DNA from: Nitrospirota bacterium
GTDB lineage: Bacteria; Nitrospirota; Nitrospiria; Nitrospirales; UBA8639
Assembly: GCA_020348185.1 (NCBI GenBank)
Contig: CP070743.1
Location: forward strand, 1,560,842 to 1,566,966
Direction of reading: 5' to 3'
DNA length: 6,125 nucleotides
In this document: positions 1-4,697 of the stretch, one piece after another
How positions within the stretch are numbered: position 1 is the first letter of the stretch
Layout of the letters: each line of letters begins with the position of its first letter
Translations under genes and position numbers: made by a program
Notes under the pieces: model-generated
What the model was told of the DNA's origin: nothing
Database searches by the model: none
The model's input: the letters and a program-made list of their open reading frames with translations, nothing else

Positions 1-288
1 ATCATTGACGGGTCTCACCCGGGATTCCCTCGAATCGGGATTGGCATGACCGCGGCAAAAGTAGGGAACCGATGGCGAGTAGCCGTGTCCAAGGCCACGG
101 GACCCGCCAAAAGAGGAGGGATCCGTAAAGGAGATATTCTCTTGTCGATTGATGACAAGGATATTACCTCCGCTGCTCAGTTAAAAAACTTTTTGATCGA
201 ACGCAAAGCCCCGGGGCAGCAGGTCACCATCCGAGTTCTTCGAGGCGAAGAGGAAAAACTCCTCTCTGTCACCTTGGGGAAAATATAA
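1..288 (+). CDS. C-terminal fragment of a PDZ-domain protein (5' end outside window)
   Basis: The reading frame is open from base 1 through the stop at 286-288, so this is the 3' end of a longer gene. An ATG at 46 lies inside the domain and is unlikely to be the true start. The visible 95 residues are almost exactly one PDZ domain: a PRIGIG strand, then a variable turn, then GGIRKGDILLSIDDKDI, the usual Gly-x-x-x-GD-[IV]-[IL] core, then a helix (SAAQLKNFLIERKAPGQ) and the closing strands VTIRVLRGEEEKLLSVTLG. PDZ domains bind exposed C-termini or extended peptides. As the last domain of a bacterial protein they are most often found in HtrA/Deg-type serine proteases, C-terminal processing proteases or ChaN-type lipoproteins. 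Nothing visible discriminates between these, because the catalytic part, if any, is outside the window. The gene converges on the minus-strand gene that follows. The domain call is firm; the identity of the full protein is unknown. Confidence 0.82.
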   Translation: MIDGSHPGFPRIGIGMTAAKVGNRWRVAVSKATGPAKRGGIRKGDILLSIDDKDITSAAQLKNFLIERKAPGQQVTIRVLRGEEEKLLSVTLGKI

Positions 289-330
289 AAAAATAGTTGG
301 GTGGGAAATTTGAAAGAGTTTCAAGTCATG

Positions 331-390
331 CTCCCTCTCCTTACCTCTTCCATTCTCCCTCGCCCTTGAAGGGAGAGGGTTGGGGTGAGG
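331..390. repeat. Pyrimidine/purine-skewed intergenic inverted repeat between convergent genes
   Basis: The short gap between two convergent genes carries CCCTCTCC (333-340), TCTCCCT (354-360), the near-palindrome CCCTTGAAGGG (363-373), GGGAGAGGG (371-379) and TTGGGGTGAGG (380-390). TCTCCCT can pair with AGGGAGA (370-376) across a 9-base loop, or CCCTCTCC with GGAGAGGG (372-379). Read on the minus strand it begins CCTCACCCCAACCCTCTCCC, which resembles a dispersed intergenic repeat seen in many bacterial genomes. It ends eight bases before the stop codon of the minus-strand gene. It could act as an RNA hairpin marking both 3' ends, but no T-run follows on either strand, so it is not a standard intrinsic terminator. 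Copy number elsewhere in the genome cannot be judged here. Confidence 0.5.
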
Positions 391-397
391 CTCAATG

Positions 398-892
398 TCA
401 CCAGTAGATACTTAATTCCTGAACGGCTCGTTTTGAATTTGGATCGTCAATGGATTCTACGCATTGAATTGAACTGATGTAGCTCTCTGGCAGACTATTC
501 TCAACCGCCCCCCTGAGGACATGCTCCTTGTACCAATGATAGGGCTTCAGCGAAGGATCAATGCAAATAGCAAAATAGGCAAAGGCCTCGTAGCTGCTGC
601 CATTATCCAGGCTAAGTCCAACAGTTCGCTGTTCGTAACCCACCCCGATTCCTTCTGCGCCATCAAGTAATATTTTTTCTGACCGATCCAAATCAAATAA
701 GATGCCAATCACCACTTCGTCCAAAACCAGCGTTGGATAAGCGTTGCATTTCCCTGAACCGTCGTTCTCACTTTTTTTGTGAAAGACGAGCTGATGTCCG
801 GGTAGGGTCGCTACACCGACTTTTTGGGCCGAAGGAACTCGCTCTCTGAGTCTCCGCTCGGACATGTTTGAGCCATAGGCGAAATACAACAT
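398..892 (-). CDS. Gamma-glutamylcyclotransferase-like (GGCT/AIG2 fold) protein
   Basis: A 164-residue cytoplasmic protein with the hallmarks of the gamma-glutamylcyclotransferase family. The N-terminal strand FAYGSNM (residues 4-10) supplies the YGSN substrate-binding loop, and Glu80 in AEGIGVGY sits where the family has its catalytic acid (compare EGVxxGxY in human GGCT). A central G-x-L-F-D-L strand (residues 63-68) and the aromatic segment KPYHWYKEHVL before the last helix also fit, as does the length. Known members release 5-oxoproline from gamma-glutamyl amino acids or peptides; the true substrate of this bacterial relative is unknown, and many such proteins are only called GGCT-like. 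The ATG lies only two codons before the YFAYGSN strand, which fixes the start. A weak AAAGGGA ribosome site (901-907) lies 8 bases upstream. The gene stands alone on the minus strand, divergent from the molybdopterin gene and convergent with the PDZ gene. Confidence 0.87.
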   Translation of the reverse strand: MLYFAYGSNMSERRLRERVPSAQKVGVATLPGHQLVFHKKSENDGSGKCNAYPTLVLDEVVIGILFDLDRSEKILLDGAEGIGVGYEQRTVGLSLDNGSSYEAFAYFAICIDPSLKPYHWYKEHVLRGAVENSLPESYISSIQCVESIDDPNSKRAVQELSIYW

Positions 893-933
893 CTATGAGA
901 TCCCTTTATACAGTCGAAGGTTTTTCTACTTTT

Positions 934-939
934 ATTATA
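934..939 (-). promoter_or_regulatory. Candidate -10 box for the cyclotransferase-like gene
   Basis: The minus strand reads a perfect TATAAT here, 41 bases before the ATG at 892, in an AT-rich divergent gap. A partner -35 is poor: at a 16-base spacer the hexamer is TCACCA, matching TTGACA at three positions. A transcript from this box would have a leader of roughly 35 bases that includes the AAAGGGA site. The position is sensible but the -35 is weak, so the call is tentative. No comparably good plus-strand promoter was seen in this gap. Confidence 0.4.
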
Positions 940-1047
940 GCCAACAAATCAATATTGGTGATGAAACAAGTTTGTAAGATATTGAAGAACGCTTGCTAAT
1001 CTAACCGAGAAACGCCTACTGTAATTTTCTAGGTTTAAGTCAGACCT

Positions 1048-1061
1048 AAGGAGATAGGAGG
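1048..1061 (+). promoter_or_regulatory. Double, strong ribosome binding site of the molybdopterin gene
   Basis: AAGGAG (1048-1053) is followed closely by AGGAGG (1056-1061), a full anti-Shine-Dalgarno match 5 bases before the ATG at 1067. It favours the 1067 start over the in-frame ATG two codons later, although the second lies 11 bases from AGGAGG and cannot be excluded. It is much the strongest translation signal in the window; the next gene has none that is recognisable. Confidence 0.75.
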
Positions 1062-1066
1062 AAGTT

Positions 1067-1714
1067 ATGGATATGAATGAAAAGATAGTCAAAGCCAAGC
1101 AGGCTTTGGCATTTCGAGGGAGGGGAGATTCCGCTCGGGAAGTCGATATGAGTTTCGGGGATGAACGAGTGCCGCCAGGCCAGCATTTGGTCAACAACTG
1201 GCCTGTGCTGGATCTCGGCCATAAACCTGAAGTTTTACTTGAAGAATGGAGCCTAAAGATAGATGGGTTTATTACGCATCCCGTGACATGGAAGTGGGAA
1301 GACTTCCAGGCTCAACCCCTCTTTAAATCCCATTCTGATTTTCATTGTGTCACGAGCTGGACTCGCCTCGATAACGATTGGGAAGGGGTCAGTTTTAAAC
1401 GATTGCTGGAAGTTGTCCAACCCCTGTCTTCCGCCAAATTTGTCCTTTTTGAGGCCTACGATGATTACACCACCAACTTGCCGTTAGAGGTCTGTGATGA
1501 TGACGATGTCCTGCTCGCTCACAAATGGAATGGACAACCACTCTCAAAGGAACATGGCGGACCGGTTCGAATGATTATTCCGAAGCGGTATGCCTGGAAA
1601 GGTGCGAAATGGGTCAGGAAAATCACGTTTTCCGATCGAGATCAGAAAGGGTTTTGGGAAGTCCGCGGCTACTCGAATACGGCGTTGCCCTGGGAGAATG
1701 ATCGATATGGATAA
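1067..1714 (+). CDS. Sulfite-oxidase-like molybdopterin oxidoreductase, cytoplasmic
   Basis: A 215-residue single-domain member of the sulfite oxidase / YedY fold (COG2041-like). Cys94 in DFHCVTSWTRLDNDWEGV is the expected thiolate ligand of the molybdenum cofactor, and the stretch around it is the family's signature. RVPPGQH (34-40) and WPVLDLG near the N-terminus, VLFEAYDDYTTNLPL (126-140), and HGGPVRMIIPKRYAWKGAKW (163-182) are the other cofactor- and fold-defining blocks. The end, GYSNTALPWENDRYG, is also typical of the short sulfite-oxidase-like group. There is no Tat or Sec signal, no heme domain and no C-terminal dimerisation domain, so it is neither a classical sulfite oxidase nor periplasmic MsrP, and no MsrQ-like membrane partner lies nearby. 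The physiological substrate and electron acceptor of this cytoplasmic subgroup are not established. The next gene begins 55 bases downstream on the same strand, so cotranscription is plausible. Confidence 0.91.
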   Translation: MDMNEKIVKAKQALAFRGRGDSAREVDMSFGDERVPPGQHLVNNWPVLDLGHKPEVLLEEWSLKIDGFITHPVTWKWEDFQAQPLFKSHSDFHCVTSWTRLDNDWEGVSFKRLLEVVQPLSSAKFVLFEAYDDYTTNLPLEVCDDDDVLLAHKWNGQPLSKEHGGPVRMIIPKRYAWKGAKWVRKITFSDRDQKGFWEVRGYSNTALPWENDRYG

Positions 1715-1769
1715 GGGGCAGCTGGGAAGAGGGTGAATGGTAGGTTTGTGGTTATAAATCGATTCAACT

Positions 1770-2882
1770 ATGTGTTCTGATGATCGATTAACAATTCACA
1801 AAGTTGAAATTTGGCCGGTGGATATCCCACTCACGGATCCGTTCGTGGTGGCCACGGGGGAACTGGGATCTGCGAAAAACATTTTCCTCCGGATCACGCT
1901 TCAAGGTGGGAGCGTCGGATATGGAGAAATTGCGCCGTTTCCCGATGTCACCGGTGAGGACCGAGCCTCCAGTTTCGCGAAGGCGAAAGAATTGGCTAAG
2001 GCCGCGTTGGGCCAATCGGGCGGCCGCTATAGAAAATTGGCGAAGGTCTTTCAAGAAATTGCCCCGAGTCATCCGGCGGCCCGTTGTGGGCTGGAGACCG
2101 CTCTTGTCGATGCGGTGTGTCGTGCCGGAGGACTGCCTCTCTGGTCTTTGTGGGGTGGGGCCGACGTTCGATCCCGCGAAACTGATATCACGATACCCAT
2201 TACCGATTTAGATCGAACGCAGACTCTCGTTCGTGAATGGTATGGCCAGGGATTTCGGATGTTCAAAATGAAGGTTGGGAAGGATGTTGATCAGGATCTC
2301 CGACGACTAGAGTCCATTCAACACTCCTTTTCCAATGTTGCGTTTATTGTCGATTCTAACCAGGGGTTTACTCGGGAAGAAGCTTTGGACTTTGCTAAGG
2401 GAGTGAAACGTGTTGGCGCGACGATTCATCTCTTTGAACAACCTGTTCCAAAGAATGATTTGGACAGTTTAGCTGCATTGCGGGCCTCATTGGATATTCC
2501 CATCGCTGCGGATGAATCCGTGCAAACCATTGAAGACTTAAAAGCGATTATTCAACACAAGGCCGCTGATTTTATCAATATCAAGATTACCAAAAGTGGT
2601 CTTCTGGAAGGGGCAGAAATGGCATCGTTGGCCCGTATGTCCGGGTTACGGTTAATGATCGGTGGCATGGTGGAAACTCGTGTTGCGATGGGCTGCTCAT
2701 TCAGTCTTGTCTTGGGACTTGGTGGGTTTGAAGTTCTTGATCTTGATACGCCACTTCTGTTGGCCCAAGATCCAGTTGAAGGTGGATATGATTATGTAGG
2801 ACCTCAGCTCCACCCCTGGGGATCCTCCGGTCTGGCCATGGAAGTCACGCCTTCTGCGGAATGCCTCATCCTCGAACACTAG
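1770..2882 (+). CDS. Dipeptide epimerase (enolase superfamily, Ala-Glu epimerase-like)
   Basis: A 370-residue member of the muconate-lactonizing-enzyme subgroup, with an N-terminal capping domain (about 8-130) and a C-terminal barrel. Catalytic parts are all visible: Lys166 and Lys168 in FKMKVG, metal ligands Asp195 (VDSNQ), Glu223 (FEQP) and Asp248 (ADES), and the opposite general base Lys272 in INIKITKSG. The DxD at Asp324/Asp326 (EVLDLDTPLLL) is the motif that holds the dipeptide amino group in L-Ala-D/L-Glu epimerases and separates them from muconate or succinylbenzoate enzymes. Known members invert the second residue of a dipeptide, often in murein peptide recycling. The capping loop PFVVATGELGSA appears to lack the Arg that binds the Glu side chain in Bacillus subtilis YkfB, so substrate preference may differ. 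The frame closes at a stop at 1755-1757, making the ATG at 1770 the first possible start, yet no ribosome site precedes it. It follows the molybdopterin gene by 55 bases. Confidence 0.89.
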   Translation: MCSDDRLTIHKVEIWPVDIPLTDPFVVATGELGSAKNIFLRITLQGGSVGYGEIAPFPDVTGEDRASSFAKAKELAKAALGQSGGRYRKLAKVFQEIAPSHPAARCGLETALVDAVCRAGGLPLWSLWGGADVRSRETDITIPITDLDRTQTLVREWYGQGFRMFKMKVGKDVDQDLRRLESIQHSFSNVAFIVDSNQGFTREEALDFAKGVKRVGATIHLFEQPVPKNDLDSLAALRASLDIPIAADESVQTIEDLKAIIQHKAADFINIKITKSGLLEGAEMASLARMSGLRLMIGGMVETRVAMGCSFSLVLGLGGFEVLDLDTPLLLAQDPVEGGYDYVGPQLHPWGSSGLAMEVTPSAECLILEH

Positions 2883-2985
2883 CAGAACCTGGAAGAAGCG
2901 CGCGCTCAACCTGTCTCAAGCTTTACGTGTTATGACCTCACATCCAGAGTTTTTCCCCCGGGCATGGGAAGCAGGGTTCCCAAAA

Positions 2986-3001
2986 ATTAAGAATTCTTAA
3001 T
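2986..3001. promoter_or_regulatory. 16-base perfect palindrome upstream of the M16 operon
   Basis: ATTAAGAATTCTTAAT is perfectly self-complementary over 16 bases, in the 227-base gap before the M16 operon. It is flanked by two copies of TTTTTCCCC (2950-2958 and 3010-3018, 60 bases apart) and, just upstream, by a short inverted repeat TGGGAA-N6-TTCCCA (2965-2982). A symmetrical AT-rich site of this length is a reasonable operator for a dimeric regulator; as RNA it would form only a weak hairpin. It lies about 37 bases upstream of the candidate -35 element, which would suit an activator or a distal operator. The function is inferred only from symmetry and position. Confidence 0.35.
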
Positions 3002-3037
3002 CTGTTGGATTTTTCCCCGCCTTTGAGTGATTCCTTC

Positions 3038-3067
3038 TTGCATGGTTTCTCTTTAAACGGGTAGCAT
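3038..3067 (+). promoter_or_regulatory. Tentative promoter of the M16 peptidase operon
   Basis: TTGCAT (3038-3043) and TAGCAT (3062-3067) are separated by 18 bases and match the sigma-70 consensus at three and four positions. Initiation near 3074 would leave a leader of about 35 bases containing the AAAGGA ribosome site. The gap before the operon needs a promoter if the upstream epimerase transcript ends there, but these hexamers are weak and the call rests partly on position. Confidence 0.3.
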
Positions 3068-3092
3068 AACTTTAGGTACATTACACTCCAAG

Positions 3093-3098
3093 AAAGGA
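3093..3098 (+). promoter_or_regulatory. Ribosome binding site of the first M16 gene
   Basis: AAAGGA lies 11 bases before the ATG at 3110, a slightly long spacing. The second M16 gene has the same AAAGGA at the same 11-base distance from its ATG (4681-4686 to 4698), which supports both start choices and suggests similar translation rates for the two subunits. Confidence 0.55.
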
Positions 3099-3109
3099 AC
3101 ATTCGTCGA

Positions 3110-4666
3110 ATGAAAATACGATCCCGAAGGTTTGGTGCATCCCCCTTAGTGGGTTCTTTCCTTTGTGTTCTTTTCCTTCTGGTCCAGACGGTTTCCGCTC
3201 AAGATCTGGCGACCTTTGAAAAACGAGTCACCCAACATACCTTAAAAAATGGCTGGACGTTTATTATCGTCGAACGGCCGGTGGCGCCGGTGTTCGCCTT
3301 TATGACCAGGGCGAATGTCGGTTCGGTTCATGAGGGGCGGGGAGTTACCGGATTGGCCCATATGTTTGAACATATGGCCTTTAAGGGGACGCCCCGACTG
3401 GGAACGACTAACTATGAAGCTGAGAAAAAGGCCTTGCAAGAACTCGAAGAGGCCTACCTGGCGTACCAAACCGAACGACTCTCCCCAAATCCTGACCAGG
3501 AACGTCTGAGTCAGCTTCGCGAGAATTTTGAAGTCAAACAAAAAGATGCCGCGCAGTATGTGGTCAAGAACGAATTTGGTGACATTATTGAGCGTGAAGG
3601 TGGGGTCGCGCTGAATGCGTTTACCAGTGCCGATGCCACTGGATATTTTTATGCTTTACCGTCGAACAAGGTCGAGTTGTTTGCCTACCTTGAATCCGAA
3701 CGATTTCTTCACCCGGTCTTTCGGCTATTTTATGAGGAACGAGATGTCGTCATGGAGGAACGTCGGCTGCGGGTGGAAAGCCGGCCCATTGGGCGACTGC
3801 TTGAGCAATTTAAGTCAACCGCCTTTATCGCCCATCCCTATCACCATCCGATCATTGGCTATGCGAGTGATATTCAGTCGTATACGATGACGGATGCTGA
3901 AGCGTTTTACCGGACGTATTATGTTCCTTCGAATCTGATCACCGCTATTGTTGGTGATGTGAAAGCTGAAACGCTTATTCCCATATTGGAAAAATATTTT
4001 GGGCGGATCCCTGCAGGGAAATCCCCACCTCCGATTCGTACGACGGAACCCTCTTCCAACACTGAAAAGATTGTGATTCTCAAAGATCCGTCTCAGCCAT
4101 TTTATCTGGAAGGGTACCACAAGCCAGCCGTGAGTCATCCTGATCAGCCGGTGTATGATGCGATTGATGATATTCTGACTAATGGGCGGACTTCCCGTTT
4201 CTATCGGGCGTTGGTGCGAGACAAAAAAGTTGCCGTCAATGCGGGTGCTTATGGCGCCTATCCAGGCGAAAAATATCCTCATCTCTGGGTGGCCTATGCC
4301 GTTCCAGCCCGTGGCGTGTCCAATGAGGTCGTGCAACAAGCCATTCGAGAGGAACTGGATCGTTTGAAGGCCGAAGAGGTTACGGACGAAGAACTCGCCA
4401 AGTTTCGCACTCGAGCCAAGGCCGGCGTGATCAGGGCCTTGGGAAGTAATTTAGGACTGGCGATGCATTTAACGGACTATCATTTCTTGTTTGGAGATTG
4501 GCGCGAGCTGTTTCGATACATTACACGATTGGACAAGGTTACCAAATCCGATATACAGCGTGTTGCCACAGAAACGTTTCGGGATACCAACCGTGTTGTC
4601 GCGATGATTAAGACGGAACCCGCTCCCCCTTCAGGCCTGCAAACGACTAAAGCCGAAAATGATTGA
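3110..4666 (+). CDS. M16 family zinc metallopeptidase, catalytic subunit, exported
   Basis: A 518-residue pre-protein. Residues 1-30 form a Sec signal peptide: basic KIRSRR, a hydrophobic core and a likely signal peptidase I cut after TVSA. The inverted zinc motif HxxEH is His84-Met-Phe-Glu87-His88 in GLAHMFEHMAFKGT, with Glu87 the catalytic base, and the third ligand is most likely Glu217 in RDVVMEERR. NAFTSADATGYFY (169-181) is the strand that binds substrate beside the zinc. The C-terminal M16 domain starts near 325, with TNGRTSRFYRALV (357-369) as its conserved block; the Tyr expected a few residues on in GLAY is replaced (KVAV). Between His88 and Glu217 there are about 128 residues against roughly 76 in typical M16 enzymes. 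The extra part (about 102-158) is highly charged and probably helical. The protein should act in the periplasm, degrading or processing peptides with the zinc-less partner encoded 31 bases downstream. The physiological substrate is unknown. Confidence 0.94.
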   Translation: MKIRSRRFGASPLVGSFLCVLFLLVQTVSAQDLATFEKRVTQHTLKNGWTFIIVERPVAPVFAFMTRANVGSVHEGRGVTGLAHMFEHMAFKGTPRLGTTNYEAEKKALQELEEAYLAYQTERLSPNPDQERLSQLRENFEVKQKDAAQYVVKNEFGDIIEREGGVALNAFTSADATGYFYALPSNKVELFAYLESERFLHPVFRLFYEERDVVMEERRLRVESRPIGRLLEQFKSTAFIAHPYHHPIIGYASDIQSYTMTDAEAFYRTYYVPSNLITAIVGDVKAETLIPILEKYFGRIPAGKSPPPIRTTEPSSNTEKIVILKDPSQPFYLEGYHKPAVSHPDQPVYDAIDDILTNGRTSRFYRALVRDKKVAVNAGAYGAYPGEKYPHLWVAYAVPARGVSNEVVQQAIREELDRLKAEEVTDEELAKFRTRAKAGVIRALGSNLGLAMHLTDYHFLFGDWRELFRYITRLDKVTKSDIQRVATETFRDTNRVVAMIKTEPAPPSGLQTTKAEND

Positions 4667-4680
4667 ATCGCAACCAGAAG

Positions 4681-4686
4681 AAAGGA
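4681..4686 (+). promoter_or_regulatory. Ribosome binding site that places the start of the second M16 gene
   Basis: AAAGGA sits 8 bases before an in-frame GTG (4695), 11 before the adjacent ATG (4698) and 17 before a further ATG (4704). A fourth in-frame ATG at 4659 overlaps the stop of the first M16 gene (ATGATTGA) but would put about 13 mostly polar residues ahead of the signal peptide. The 4698 start gives a normal signal peptide and repeats the spacing of the upstream gene, so it is preferred; GTG at 4695 is nearly as good. Confidence 0.5.
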
Positions 4687-4697
4687 ATCAAAGTGTG

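Noticed and set aside
46..288. A stand-alone 80-residue PDZ protein starting at ATG 46
   Set aside because: The frame is open to the window edge, residues before the ATG form the first PDZ strand (PRIGIG), and no ribosome site precedes the ATG.
1031..1047. Short inverted repeat AGGTTT...CAGACCT upstream of the molybdopterin gene as an operator or riboswitch
   Set aside because: It is only about six pairs with one wobble, and nothing else in the short leader resembles a molybdenum-cofactor riboswitch.
1804..2211. A 135-codon plus-strand open frame overlapping the epimerase gene in another frame
   Set aside because: The product is rich in Arg, Trp and Pro with no recognisable fold, and the epimerase frame carries all the conserved residues.
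2965..2982. Hairpin TGGGAA-GCAGGG-TTCCCA as an intrinsic terminator of the epimerase transcript
   Set aside because: The stem is only 6 base pairs and is followed by a run of A, not T, on the plus strand, so it lacks the needed U-tract.
3006..3021. Sigma-54 promoter (GG-N10-GC spacing in TGGATTTTTCCCCGCC)
   Set aside because: Only the GG and GC dinucleotides match; the rest of the -24 and -12 elements (TGGCAC, TTGCA) is absent.
3815..4339. A 174-codon open frame on the minus strand inside the first M16 gene
   Set aside because: It lies wholly antisense to a gene with clear family motifs, its product looks like no known protein, and no ribosome site supports it. It is a by-product of codon use on the other strand.
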